DNA of 42,516 nucleotides from Planctomycetaceae bacterium (GTDB taxonomy: Bacteria > Planctomycetota > Planctomycetia > Planctomycetales > Planctomycetaceae), in assembly GCA_020426345.1 (NCBI GenBank), contig JAGQQE010000012.1, positions 1 to 42,516 on the forward strand, given 5' to 3'. The notes beneath the pieces were generated by a model that was not told the DNA's origin, ran no database searches, and saw nothing but the letters and a program-made list of their open reading frames with translations. The first letter of the stretch is position 1. Each line of letters starts with the position of its first letter. Of the stretch, positions 8,303-17,165 are shown piece by piece. A program made the position numbers and the translations under genes.

Positions 8303-9979
8303 CTATTGCTCAACTTCGCCAGCTGAATTGTTTGATGAGCTGTCTGCCGGCAGATCAAACCCAAGGGAGCCAGCGGCAGACTTCACGAGTTCGCCGCCAT
8401 AGACAAACAGAAGGCCGCCAACGACAAGAATGACGCCAATCCAGATAATCAGAGATGTTGCACCGACAAGGTTTCGCAGGAAATTCTTTGCAGTCCGCCA
8501 CTTATGTCGATTTGCCTCTGCCTTTGCCACCTTTGAGTAAAGGCTGTTCAGGTCTTCCTTACGAACAGCGGCTGTCTGCCGTGCCAATTGTTTCTCAATC
8601 GCTTCGGTGAATTCGGGGAACTGTGCGAGAGGCAGGTATGTGCCGTCGGCGGTTGCCTTTCCTCTGGCTTTTGCGGTGAGGATTCCTGCAGCGATCATCT
8701 TCAGAATTCGCCCCGTCGAGTGTTTTTCGACGACCGGATCGCCTTCTGAATTCTCAAACTGAACAAACCAGACTCGCGAAGGTGTTGTGGCCAGCTGCGT
8801 CCTTGCATTCGAGTCCGCCCTGCTCTTACGGGCAACCGACTTTGATGTGCGGGCCGTCGGTGAAACGTTGGTCATACCTCCTACAACCGTCTGCGCTCCG
8901 CTAAGCACGACAGATACAGGTTCAGCTCCCTCGATAAAACTCAGCACGGAGCTGTGCAGGCCCAGTGCACTGAGGTCGCGAATCAACAGCTCACAGTTCT
9001 TGTATCGATGAGCGGGGTCCTTTGCCATCATCTTGTCGATGATCAAGTCCAGCTTCTCCGGGATGTCCGGCCGGAGGCTTTTTGCCGAAGGGTAGATTCC
9101 CCTTTCTTTGGCCATGATCAATTCCAGCGTCGAAGTCCCGCAATACGGGAGTCGACCGGTCAGCAGATGATAAAGGGTTGCTCCCAGTGCATAAATGTCG
9201 CTTCGCTGATCGACGTGTTTTGCATTTCTCGCTTGTTCTGGCGCCATGTAAAGCGGGGTACCCAGCCCGGTTCCACTTTGAGTCATTGAGACGTCTTCGT
9301 CCATCGCCTTGGCCAGCCCAAAGTCCGCAACTTTGACGATTCCTTTGCTGGTAATGAGTATGTTGTCGGGCTTGATGTCACGATGCACCATGTTCAGCTC
9401 ATGAGCGTGCCTCAGCCCTTCGGCACAGATCAGCGCAATGTGCGTGGCATCACTGATTTCGAGTTTTTCCAGCTGGTCCAGCCAATCCTGTGCACTCTTA
9501 CCATCGATGTACTCGATGGCAGCAAAATGCAGGCCTTTGAACGTGTCGACCGCATAGACTTTGACGATGTTGGGATGGTCGAGCTTTGCCATTGACTTGG
9601 CTTCTCTCTGGAAGCGCTGGACAAAGTCCTCTCTTTTCGCAAGCTCTTTTGAGAGGGTTTTGAGGGCGACCAGCCGATCGAGGCTGGTCTGCCGGGCCAG
9701 AAAGACCTCGCCCATACCACCTTTGCCAAGCTTGCGCTTCAGTTCGAAATCACCGAGACGCTGGGTGCGTTTTGGGGGTGAACCATCATTCGAGTTTTCG
9801 GAGTGTTCAGCCACAGCGGTCTTCCGGCATGCTTGATTTGGGACGGCCCGCCCCGCAGTATCGAGATTTTGAACTGGTGGTACAACCGATTTCACCCGGC
9901 TTGAGAAAGTCCCGGGAGCCAATGTCTCCGTCATTCCGCGCGTCTTTCGAGCTGCCCTGACCTTGTCGTTCCTCAGCAT
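8303..9979 (-). CDS. Membrane-anchored Ser/Thr protein kinase with GYF_2-like domain
   Basis: A 558-residue Hanks-type kinase. After a 75-residue basic/Ser-rich leader the catalytic domain runs about 76-340: glycine loop LGKGGMGEVF (84-93), lysine in VALK (K107), HRDIKPDN (199-206), DFG (219-221), APE (246-248), then DQRSDIYALGATLYHLLTG. All catalytic residues are present. Residues about 402-468 (VWFVQFENSEGDPV through GTYLPLAQFPEF) resemble the GYF_2-type domains found on planctomycete membrane proteins. A single TM helix (508-528, LIIWIGVILVVGGLLFVYGG) near the C terminus leaves a short tail. Unlike PknB-type kinases there is no extracellular sensor domain. The start ATG is preceded by AGGGTG. 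It is on the same strand as the FHA gene beyond rnpB. Confidence 0.95.
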   Translation of the reverse strand: MLRNDKVRAARKTRGMTETLAPGTFSSRVKSVVPPVQNLDTAGRAVPNQACRKTAVAEHSENSNDGSPPKRTQRLGDFELKRKLGKGGMGEVFLARQTSLDRLVALKTLSKELAKREDFVQRFQREAKSMAKLDHPNIVKVYAVDTFKGLHFAAIEYIDGKSAQDWLDQLEKLEISDATHIALICAEGLRHAHELNMVHRDIKPDNILITSKGIVKVADFGLAKAMDEDVSMTQSGTGLGTPLYMAPEQARNAKHVDQRSDIYALGATLYHLLTGRLPYCGTSTLELIMAKERGIYPSAKSLRPDIPEKLDLIIDKMMAKDPAHRYKNCELLIRDLSALGLHSSVLSFIEGAEPVSVVLSGAQTVVGGMTNVSPTARTSKSVARKSRADSNARTQLATTPSRVWFVQFENSEGDPVVEKHSTGRILKMIAAGILTAKARGKATADGTYLPLAQFPEFTEAIEKQLARQTAAVRKEDLNSLYSKVAKAEANRHKWRTAKNFLRNLVGATSLIIWIGVILVVGGLLFVYGGELVKSAAGSLGFDLPADSSSNNSAGEVEQ

Positions 9980-10197
9980 TTCACCCTGATTCTAATGTGC
10001 ATCATGGTTAACGAGAGAGATCCTTTGAAGACGGGGGAGGTTGCTGGTTTAGGAGAGGGGGGATTGCTGAGGTCGTTTTGCGATGAAGATGTTGGTTTTA
10101 TTGGTTTCGGCGCATTTCCAAATCACACCGGCTGACCGCATACTTCGGAGTTGAATCTGGAGAACGAAAATCCGTTCATCTGCCGGAGCGACCATTC

Positions 10198-11523
10198 ATG
10201 AATGCATGCCATCCCGATCATTTCGAAGAACAAGGCGTCCTGCGTGGTTTGTGCGTCGCACGTGGCCATTTTTTCGCGTGCACCGTCGCCTGTTTGCTTG
10301 CGGCTACGCCCGTTATCCTGAATGCGCAGGACAGTCGTGTCTTTCAGGAACGGATCCTGCCGCTGGCGACGGCCCCTGATGGTTCGAGTTGCCGTGATTG
10401 TCATTTGAGTGGCGTTGAGCTCGCACAATACATTCAGCACGACGAAGCATCGACATTTACAGCACTGAGGGCAGCAGGTCTGATCAACATCAAAAGTCCC
10501 GGACAGTCTAAGCTGCTGACATTTATTGCCCGAAAACCGGATGAGGCGTCGTCCCTTCGCGATACGGTCCGCTCGAAAGAGCACGCTGCATTCAGCGAAT
10601 GGATCGAGGCCGCGGTCAGGAATCCTTCGCTGCTGAGTCCGTCTGCGAATTCACCACCGCCCACATTTCTTCCGCCGGAAGTAATCCGTCACGCGCGACG
10701 CGACCGGGTCACCAGGGCCTTTATTGACAGTATCTGGAATGAAACCGGGCGATGTGCGAATTGCCATAATCCGGAGTTGAACCGTAATAAGATCAATGCC
10801 AAACATACGAGGGAAGAAGTCGACGCGATTTCCTGGATCGTTCCCCGTAACCCGGCTGCAACACTCGAAAGACTGGTTGAAACGGGAGCCATCGATTTGG
10901 AGCATCCAGTTGAAAGTTCATTACTCACGAAGGCAGCCGGGTTAACAGAACACGGAGGCGGCCCAAAGTTTTTTCCCGGCAGTGACACCTATCGCAAGTT
11001 TGCCCATTTTCTGACCGATTACGCGGCTACTCGGAATGGGGATTACAGCAGGGTCGAGGATCTGCCCGACGTTCCTGAGGAAACGTTCGAGTTGACTCAG
11101 CAACAGCTTCGATTGAGGGACGTTCCTCCTGAATTCGGTGGGATGGCGATTCAGGTCGACTTCTTCGCATGGGATGACAAGACCGGGCATTGGGCTGAGA
11201 AACGTTGTGCAACAGCCTTCAGTCGAGTCAATGCGAAAGGCAATGTGTGGCAGAATCCGATCCAGTTGGTTCGGTCTTCGGACGATTTGGTTCGGTCTTC
11301 GGACAATGAAGTGCAGCGGGCATCAGAATCCGGCGATCAGATCAGCGAACCGCTGTTGCAGGAGGGGCGTTATCTGGTCAGGGTGCTGGTTGATCAGAAA
11401 GGGCTGACCGCTGTTGATCTTATGCATCAACTGACGTCGAAAGATCAGGTGGGTGAGTTTGAAATCTCAGGAAAATGGCCTCCCGGCTACCAGCCCCCGA
11501 GAATCCACCCGTTTCCTCGTTAA
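10198..11523 (+). CDS. Secreted protein with two CxxCH haem-binding motifs
   Basis: A 441-residue protein. A hydrophobic helix (25-43, FFACTVACLLAATPVILNAQ) looks like a signal sequence, making the protein periplasmic. Two CxxCH motifs, C65-R-D-C-H69 and C186-A-N-C-H190, suggest covalent haem c, as in planctomycete cytochrome modules, although the spacing (121 residues) and lack of an obvious distal methionine mean they could instead bind metal. The C-terminal 150 residues (EVPEETFELTQQQLRLRDVP, MAIQVDFFAWDDKTGHWAEK) form an unrecognised domain. The start ATG has GGAG ten bases upstream. An 18-base direct repeat encodes a duplicated LVRSSD near residue 357. It is not obviously in an operon: a GTG-started gene follows after 80 bases. 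Confidence 0.75.
   Translation: MNACHPDHFEEQGVLRGLCVARGHFFACTVACLLAATPVILNAQDSRVFQERILPLATAPDGSSCRDCHLSGVELAQYIQHDEASTFTALRAAGLINIKSPGQSKLLTFIARKPDEASSLRDTVRSKEHAAFSEWIEAAVRNPSLLSPSANSPPPTFLPPEVIRHARRDRVTRAFIDSIWNETGRCANCHNPELNRNKINAKHTREEVDAISWIVPRNPAATLERLVETGAIDLEHPVESSLLTKAAGLTEHGGGPKFFPGSDTYRKFAHFLTDYAATRNGDYSRVEDLPDVPEETFELTQQQLRLRDVPPEFGGMAIQVDFFAWDDKTGHWAEKRCATAFSRVNAKGNVWQNPIQLVRSSDDLVRSSDNEVQRASESGDQISEPLLQEGRYLVRVLVDQKGLTAVDLMHQLTSKDQVGEFEISGKWPPGYQPPRIHPFPR
11266..11304 (+). repeat. 18-bp direct repeat, period 21, inside the two-CxxCH gene
   Basis: TTGGTTCGGTCTTCGGAC occurs at 11266-11283 and again at 11287-11304. The period is a multiple of three, so the protein simply carries LVRSSDD-LVRSSDN. 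It is best explained as a slippage duplication. Confidence 0.9.
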
Positions 11524-11603
11524 GATGCCGGTAGCACCGGCCCGCCATGTCTGCCTGTGCTGAGGGCTGGTTGCAAAATCGTTTTTTTACAGATTGCTGT
11601 TGA

Positions 11604-12575
11604 GTGTCGAGCGTATTGCCAATTGAAGTTGTTGTTGACGACGATGCGGCCGGAGCGGTTTTGTCGGTGTTACGAAAAGTCATCGAAGGATCGTCCTGGA
11701 AGGATGTTCGACGATTACTGAATACTCGACGCGTGTCCCTGAACGGCGTTCTGTGCCTGGATGAGGGCCGCAAAGTGGCCGCCGGAGAAGTCATTCAGGT
11801 GCACGTGGACTCGCTGCCGGTGCCACCTTCCGACAAGGACGTTGTCATCCGATGGCTCGACCAGTCGCTGGTGGTTGTCGAAAAACCGTCGGGCATGCTG
11901 ACTCTGCGACGCTCAACGGAAAAAAACTGGCGCCCGCAGAGAAAGCTGTTACAACCCACTCTGGACGAGTGTGTTGCTCGCCTGGTCGATGCAAAGTACG
12001 TTCGTTCAAGATCTGAGAGTGATTCTGAATTGCATTCGGTGCATCGCATCGATCGGGATACCAGTGGATTGCTGGTCTTTGCCCGCAATGAGAATGTGCA
12101 GTACAAACTGATCGAACAATTCGCCGCACATGATGCCGTCAGGCGATATCTCAGCCTGATTCCGGGAAGCATCGAAGACCAGAGTGTACGAAGTTGTTTC
12201 ATCCGGGATCGAGGCGATGGATTGCGGGGGAGTTCACCTGATGGGCGGACCGGGCAACACGCCGTCACACACTTCCGCACCTTACGTTCGCTTGGAGCAC
12301 TGTCGGAGCTGGAGTGTTCGCTGGAAACCGGTCGGACAAATCAAATCCGTATTCATCTGGCAGAACTTGGCCACCCTGTCTGTGGAGATATCAAGTACCG
12401 CGGTCCGATGGGAAGTGAACCCGTTAAAGATGAAAGTGGAGTCCCGCGACTGGCACTTCACGCAACGCAACTGAGGTTTGTGCACCCGGTCACAGGAGAA
12501 TTGCTGCATTTCGAATCGCCCTGGCCGATGGATATGCAGCGATTCCTGAATCGAATTCCCTCTGTCTCCACTTGA
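11604..12575 (+). CDS. RluA-family RNA pseudouridine synthase
   Basis: A 323-residue enzyme that isomerises specific uridines to pseudouridine in rRNA or tRNA. Residues about 30-70 form an S4-like RNA-binding domain (SSWKDVRRLLNTRRVSLNG). The catalytic domain has VVEKPSGM (91-98), HRIDRDTSGLLVFA (147-160) with the catalytic aspartate D150, and LETGRTNQIRIHLAELGHPV near 255-275, the usual RluA core. The target base cannot be told from sequence. The start is GTG (11604-11606) without a clear Shine-Dalgarno sequence. The stop overlaps the TTG start of the next gene (TTGA), so the two RNA-modification genes are probably translated together. Confidence 0.93.
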   Translation: MSSVLPIEVVVDDDAAGAVLSVLRKVIEGSSWKDVRRLLNTRRVSLNGVLCLDEGRKVAAGEVIQVHVDSLPVPPSDKDVVIRWLDQSLVVVEKPSGMLTLRRSTEKNWRPQRKLLQPTLDECVARLVDAKYVRSRSESDSELHSVHRIDRDTSGLLVFARNENVQYKLIEQFAAHDAVRRYLSLIPGSIEDQSVRSCFIRDRGDGLRGSSPDGRTGQHAVTHFRTLRSLGALSELECSLETGRTNQIRIHLAELGHPVCGDIKYRGPMGSEPVKDESGVPRLALHATQLRFVHPVTGELLHFESPWPMDMQRFLNRIPSVST

Positions 12576-13948
12576 AAGCCGTCCCGTTGAAATCGCGTCG
12601 CCCCGGAAAATCCTCACGTGATCGCCGTCAGTCCACTGCTGGTCCTGTGTGGCCAGGTTCAGGTCAGTCTAAGTTCGATGCTGCAGCTTCAACTTCAAAA
12701 ATGGCCTTCCAGCGCGAAAATCTCTCACCGCCTGCATCGGGATCAATTCCCGGCGTCTGGTTGAAAGGTTTCACACAGCATCCGTTCATTTATCGCAAGC
12801 GGATTGATCGCATTGAAGATGCCAGGCCCGGCGATCTGGTGGCTGTCTATTCTGACAATCATCAGTTGATTGGTTACGGAGTCTATAATCCGCGAAGTGA
12901 AATTGCCGTTCGATTACTCTGGAATACCCCACAGTTGCCGTCGGAGGAGGCATGGACCCATCGACTGCAAACGGCTGTGAATCTTCGGACAAGCACACTG
13001 CGACTGAATGAACAATCCAGCGCATGGCGGGTGATCCATGCAGAATCGGACGGGCTGTCCGGGTTTGTTGTGGATCGATTTGGTGAAGTGCTTTCTGCAG
13101 AAGCATTCGGGCTGGGGATGTATCAGCGATCGGAATTGTTACTGAAACAGCTCGCGCCCATGGTTGGAGCGAAACACTGGCTTGTTCGCAGTAGTCCGCA
13201 GTTTCTGTCTCAGGAGGGTTGTGACCCGGCAGAGCTCAAATCAGAGGGGTGCCCGGACTACGTGACCATTAATGAGTTCGGGACGCGATTTCGAGTGCGA
13301 TTCGATGGCAGTCACAAAACTGGTTTCTTCTGTGACCAGCGAGAGAACCGAAGGAAACTGGCGGAGTTCTGTGAAGGCCGGAGTGTTCTGGATCTGTGCT
13401 GTTATACGGGCGGATTCTCGGTTCAGGCGAAGACACTGGGAAAGGCTGACGAAGTCATTGGGGTCGATCTGGATGAAGAGCCGCTGAAAGTTGCCCGGGA
13501 AAATGCAAATCTGAATCAGGCAAGAGTGCGATTCGTTCAGGCGGACGCGTTCAGTTACATGCGCGAGATGATTCGGAATGACCGATTATTCGACGTGGTC
13601 GTCCTGGATCCCCCGAAACTGATTCGGACCCGTACGGAAATTGAGGATGGTACTCGCAAGCACTTTGCCCTGAACCGGCTGGCGATGCGATTGGTAAAAC
13701 CCGGTGGGCTGCTGCTGAGTTGTTCCTGTGCGGGTTTGCTGCCGGAACCGGAATTTGTAGATCTGCTGATCGCTGCGTCGCGCCAGGCTGGCGAAGAAAC
13801 TGAGCCGGAGTCCATCGGGCGTCCTGCTCGCTATGCGTCCCGATCCATGCAGATCATTGCTAAAACCGGCGCAGCGCCGGACCATCCCGTCATCTCGAGT
13901 TGTCCCGAGACAGAGTATCTGAAGGCGGTTTGGATGATCATGGGGTAA
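12572..13948 (+). CDS. RlmI-like SAM-dependent rRNA (cytosine-C5) methyltransferase
   Basis: Up to 458 residues. The core begins with a PUA-like domain (about 60-135: GVWLKGFTQHPFIYRKRIDR, ARPGDLVAVYS), then an EEHEE-type linker (SDGLSGFVVDRFGEVL) and a Rossmann methyltransferase: GFFCDQRENR (251-260), SAM motif I VLDLCCYTGGFSV (272-284), VDLDEEPL and DPPK (346-349). This order is that of RlmI and other COG1092 enzymes, which make m5C in 23S rRNA. The first 43 residues are basic, low in complexity and not part of the family, so the true start may be the ATG at 12701 rather than TTG at 12572. The TTGA overlap with the upstream pseudouridine synthase gene favours the longer form. Known family, exact target inferred. 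Confidence 0.9.
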   Translation: MKAVPLKSRRPGKSSRDRRQSTAGPVWPGSGQSKFDAAASTSKMAFQRENLSPPASGSIPGVWLKGFTQHPFIYRKRIDRIEDARPGDLVAVYSDNHQLIGYGVYNPRSEIAVRLLWNTPQLPSEEAWTHRLQTAVNLRTSTLRLNEQSSAWRVIHAESDGLSGFVVDRFGEVLSAEAFGLGMYQRSELLLKQLAPMVGAKHWLVRSSPQFLSQEGCDPAELKSEGCPDYVTINEFGTRFRVRFDGSHKTGFFCDQRENRRKLAEFCEGRSVLDLCCYTGGFSVQAKTLGKADEVIGVDLDEEPLKVARENANLNQARVRFVQADAFSYMREMIRNDRLFDVVVLDPPKLIRTRTEIEDGTRKHFALNRLAMRLVKPGGLLLSCSCAGLLPEPEFVDLLIAASRQAGEETEPESIGRPARYASRSMQIIAKTGAAPDHPVISSCPETEYLKAVWMIMG

Positions 13949-14148
13949 TTTCCCTGACGGGTTTCCAGGGCACCCGATTCGTTAACACTGCTACAACTTT
14001 GAGTAACAAATCTCCGATGTGATGATTGCCCATTGGAGATTGCAATAGCACACAAGTGTATCCACGGCAGTTCGATGATCCTTCTGCATCTTTCCCTTGC
14101 GCGGACGGTGCAGACCCGGGTGGTCAAACGTAAGACGTGGAGGAAACC

Positions 14149-14826
14149 TTGAAAAGCAGCTGGTTGATCAACGGGATGACTGCCGTCTGGCTGGTTCTGT
14201 CCGTTTCCGGCATCTGTGCGTTCTGGAACTACACATTTGTCAGTGCAGAGTTATCGCATACGCAGAATATGCTGCCGAGTGAAACGGATCTCTCGCCGGA
14301 CTTCGAGCATTCACTACTTCTTGTTTTCGTGCACCCGAAATGCGCATGCACCATCGCAACCCTTGAGGAACTGAAGACCCTCTGGTCCAGGCTGAGTCAG
14401 CGAAGAGTTGCACCAATGCCTGCCCTGACTTTCGTCGTCAGAACTCCCGAAGAATTATCGGGCTGGGATGAAACTCCGATTGTCCGTATGTGTCGAGAAT
14501 TCGCGGGAGGCCATGTCTATTTCGACGCGAACGGTGTGGAAACACGTCGATTCGGGATCACAACCTCCGGCACTTTGGCCCTGTATGGTCCGCATGAGAA
14601 TCTGTTGTACATCGGTGGGATTACGCAGTCGCGAGGCCATCGTGGTCCAAGTGCCGGTTCAGAGCAACTCTTTCGCGCGCTGGAGACCGGGCGAGCCTGT
14701 ACGTCAAACGTTCCCGTCTTTGGGTGCCTGATGTTCTCTGGATCTGACGAGCGAAATTCGGCGGGTCTCGTTGAAAGGCGAAGTCAGGGGTTTGAAACCA
14801 AATCGTTCAGTACCGAAGTACATTGA
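14149..14826 (+). CDS. RedB-like membrane-anchored thioredoxin-fold protein
   Basis: The start is set by GGAGG at 14139-14143, five bases before TTG at 14149; an in-frame GTG at 14137 would bury this site. The product is 225 residues: one N-terminal TM helix (about 10-30, GMTAVWLVLSVSGICAFW) and an external domain. FVHPKCACTIATLEEL contains a CxC pair (C65, C67) where thioredoxins carry CxxC. The later RRFGITTSGTLALYGP, LLYIGGITQSRGHRG and PVFGCLMF stretches match proteins annotated RedB in planctomycetes and related phyla. A redox or metal-handling role is inferred from the fold; the partner is unknown. The stop overlaps the GAGG preceding the next gene, implying coupling to the methyl-accepting protein. 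Confidence 0.8.
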   Translation: MKSSWLINGMTAVWLVLSVSGICAFWNYTFVSAELSHTQNMLPSETDLSPDFEHSLLLVFVHPKCACTIATLEELKTLWSRLSQRRVAPMPALTFVVRTPEELSGWDETPIVRMCREFAGGHVYFDANGVETRRFGITTSGTLALYGPHENLLYIGGITQSRGHRGPSAGSEQLFRALETGRACTSNVPVFGCLMFSGSDERNSAGLVERRSQGFETKSFSTEVH

Positions 14827-14838
14827 GGTCGGTTGGTT

Positions 14839-16185
14839 ATGAAGTCTGCATCAACGGTTCGGCTCGGGACGTCATCGGAAGACATTGTCAAAAACGCATT
14901 TCGGGGGAGGCATGCACAGACCGATCGGGTCTTCATGTACCTGCTGCCGTTGCAGGGATTCGCGCTTATTCTGATGGCTGTGCTGCTCACGCCATACACA
15001 TGGAATGGAACAGAATCGTCCATCCATGTTCATGTCTGGGTTTCTGCCACGCTGGGCATGTTGATTACTGCTTTTCCCGCATTCCTTGCCTGGCTACGTC
15101 CGGGGGAGCAGAGTACTCGATTGATCATCGGTGTTGCCCAGACAATGATCACTGCGGTGTTGATCCATGTCGGTGGCGGTCGTATCGAAATGCACTTCCA
15201 TGCATTCGTTTCTCTTGCCATTCTTGCCGCATATCTGGATGTCGGTGTGATTGTCGCTGCGACGCTGACTCTTGCTCTGGACCATCTTGTCCGTGGAATT
15301 TATTTTCCGCAATCCGTATTCGGTATTGCCGAAGTCCAGCTGCTCCGAATTCTGGAACATGTCCTCTGGGTCGTGTTTGAAGATGTGATCCTGATCCTGA
15401 CAATCGTGCAGAGTCGAAGCAAGTACAAAAGCCTCTATCAGACATTTGCTGCGATCAATCGCTGCGTTCGAGCAATGGATATCGATCCGGACTACGCTCA
15501 GTTTGCGATTCAAAGCGGCGCGGAAGGATTGTTGAGCCACGAGGCTGTTGAGAAGGGATTGCTGCTGATTCGAAACGGAATGCTACGGGTGCAGCACTCG
15601 GTCAGCGATATTGATTCTCAAACGGGGGTGTTGTCACAGACGGCCAGTTCTGCGGTGGATGTCGTTGAAACCGGAACTGAGCGCGCGGAAATTTCGCGCG
15701 AGGTAATGCGCCGACTCAACAGCAGTGTCGAAGAAATTTCGGCGTCGATTGCTGAAATTAATACGATTGCGGAGCAAACTCGACTGCTGGCTTTGAATGC
15801 GACGATCGAGGCCGCCCGTTCGAATTCTTCTGCCGGGGCGGGTTTTGCTGTCGTTGCCCGTCAGGTGAAGGAACTTTCAGTCAAGGCCAGCGTTGCGGCA
15901 AGTCGGATTACCAGGACGGCTCGGCTTTGTGAAGAACGCGTCGGAGAGAGCCTTGAAACCACAGACGACATTGCCCGCCAGCTTGATGAAGTCAAAGCCA
16001 TTGTAAGATCGACGGATGAAACGATCTGCAGGATCCGCGAAGAAACAAGTTCTTCTTCGATGCGGATGGCACGGATGGTGAGAGCTTTTGATGTCGGTGC
16101 TGATATCGATCTGGGAGCTCCCAATCATGACCACGCCCTGCGTCGTCCTCCGGGGCAAGCTGAATTCGGTGAAATGATGTCCTGA
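14839..16185 (+). CDS. Methyl-accepting chemotaxis-like protein with polytopic sensor domain
   Basis: About 448 residues from ATG 14839 (a TTG at 14833, nearer to the GAGG at 14825-14828, is an alternative). The first 185 residues hold about six TM helices with histidine-rich loops, including RIEMHFHAFVSLAILAAYLD and LDHLVRGIYFPQSVFG, a membrane module I have seen linked to histidine kinases and GGDEF proteins in planctomycetes. No HAMP domain or periplasmic ligand domain follows. The C-terminal half is an MCP signalling hairpin: IAEINTIAEQTRLLALNATI, EAARSNSSAGAGFAVVARQV, KELSVKAS. The tip has R where most MCPs have N (QTNLLALNA) and one residue of altered spacing in the usual AGExGRGF. No cheA, cheW or cheR is nearby, so coupling to the flagellar pathway is uncertain. 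Confidence 0.88.
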   Translation: MKSASTVRLGTSSEDIVKNAFRGRHAQTDRVFMYLLPLQGFALILMAVLLTPYTWNGTESSIHVHVWVSATLGMLITAFPAFLAWLRPGEQSTRLIIGVAQTMITAVLIHVGGGRIEMHFHAFVSLAILAAYLDVGVIVAATLTLALDHLVRGIYFPQSVFGIAEVQLLRILEHVLWVVFEDVILILTIVQSRSKYKSLYQTFAAINRCVRAMDIDPDYAQFAIQSGAEGLLSHEAVEKGLLLIRNGMLRVQHSVSDIDSQTGVLSQTASSAVDVVETGTERAEISREVMRRLNSSVEEISASIAEINTIAEQTRLLALNATIEAARSNSSAGAGFAVVARQVKELSVKASVAASRITRTARLCEERVGESLETTDDIARQLDEVKAIVRSTDETICRIREETSSSSMRMARMVRAFDVGADIDLGAPNHDHALRRPPGQAEFGEMMS

Positions 16186-16203
16186 ATGGCGTGCAGAACC
16201 GCT

Positions 16204-17097
16204 TTAAGGCAGGACAGCCGGGGGGAGCCAGTGCCACCATGCCAGAGCAATGGGGCCTGCAAAAATCGGGCTGTCGATCAGGTCCAGCAGTCCACCAAAT
16301 CCGGGCATCAAAGCTGCTGAATCTTTTTTTCCTGTGTCCCGTTTGATCAATGATTCGCACAGGTCTCCTAACAGCCCGACAACTCCCATCAACGCACAGT
16401 AGGCCACAACCACTACGGGGTGACCGGGTGTTGGGGCGGACTCGAAAAGCTGGCCGCCGAAACACAACCAGAGGCCTCCACCGGCGATACTGCCAAACAA
16501 GGCTCCGTTGAAGCCCATCCACGTCTTTCCCGGGCTCAGCTTTGGAGCCATCCTGCGTTTGCCCCAGAGTCGTCCAAAGGTATACGCCCCGATATCTCCT
16601 GCTTTTACCGCAATGACCATGGATCCGATTGCAAAATATGCGATCGACGCATCAGGAAACCATCGGAACTGGGCGACGATTGCGAGCAATCCACTTCCGT
16701 ATACAACGGTCAGCAGATTTGCGCCCAGAGATTCCATCGATGCGCCTGGTTCCGAGAAGACCACAGCTTCACGGACCAGCAGAACGAGAAAGGAACTGAT
16801 CAGGGCTGCTGTGATCCATCCCATTGATATCAGGACTGACGGCTCGTGCCCCGGCAGGAGAACGTGCATCCAGGCTGCAAGAATGACAACCGCCGAGCAG
16901 GTGCCGGTTAGTCTGAACGATGGGCGAATCGATCGGACTCGCATCAGCGTCGACATTTCGAAAGCATTGCGAACCGCTGCTGCGAGGCAGAATGCAAGCA
17001 GTCCCCAGGCTGCGCTACCCAACGTCGAATCGAACCAGAAGAGTGCAATCAATGACGGGACAACGATCACCGAAACGAGTACGCGCCAGCCAAGCAT
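16204..17097 (-). CDS. cdsA: Phosphatidate cytidylyltransferase
   Basis: A 297-residue integral membrane enzyme with about eight TM helices. It makes CDP-diacylglycerol from phosphatidate and CTP, the precursor of bacterial phospholipids. The central KAGDIGAYTFGRLWGKRRMA and LSPGKTWMGFNGALFGS stretches and the C-terminal signature SLIKRDTGKKDSAALMPGFG-GLLDLIDSPIF place it in the CdsA family. The consensus HGGxxDRxD of proteobacterial CdsA reads FGGLLDLID here; such H/R substitutions occur in other planctomycete and alphaproteobacterial members. It lies 68 bases downstream of uppS on the same strand, the usual uppS-cdsA order of many bacteria, so they are probably cotranscribed. It converges on the MCP gene with 18 bases between stops. 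Confidence 0.94.
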   Translation of the reverse strand: MLGWRVLVSVIVVPSLIALFWFDSTLGSAAWGLLAFCLAAAVRNAFEMSTLMRVRSIRPSFRLTGTCSAVVILAAWMHVLLPGHEPSVLISMGWITAALISSFLVLLVREAVVFSEPGASMESLGANLLTVVYGSGLLAIVAQFRWFPDASIAYFAIGSMVIAVKAGDIGAYTFGRLWGKRRMAPKLSPGKTWMGFNGALFGSIAGGGLWLCFGGQLFESAPTPGHPVVVVAYCALMGVVGLLGDLCESLIKRDTGKKDSAALMPGFGGLLDLIDSPIFAGPIALAWWHWLPPAVLP

Positions 17098-17165
17098 AGA
17101 AGGGCCTTCGTGAAATATGGCGAGGGGGGATGCTGATTGAGTCGTCGTCTGCTGGTGACTCGACC

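Noticed and set aside
14009-14041. Inverted repeat AATCTCC...GGAGATT after the methyltransferase gene
   Set aside because: Only 7 bp with a 19-base loop and no U tract; too weak to call a terminator.
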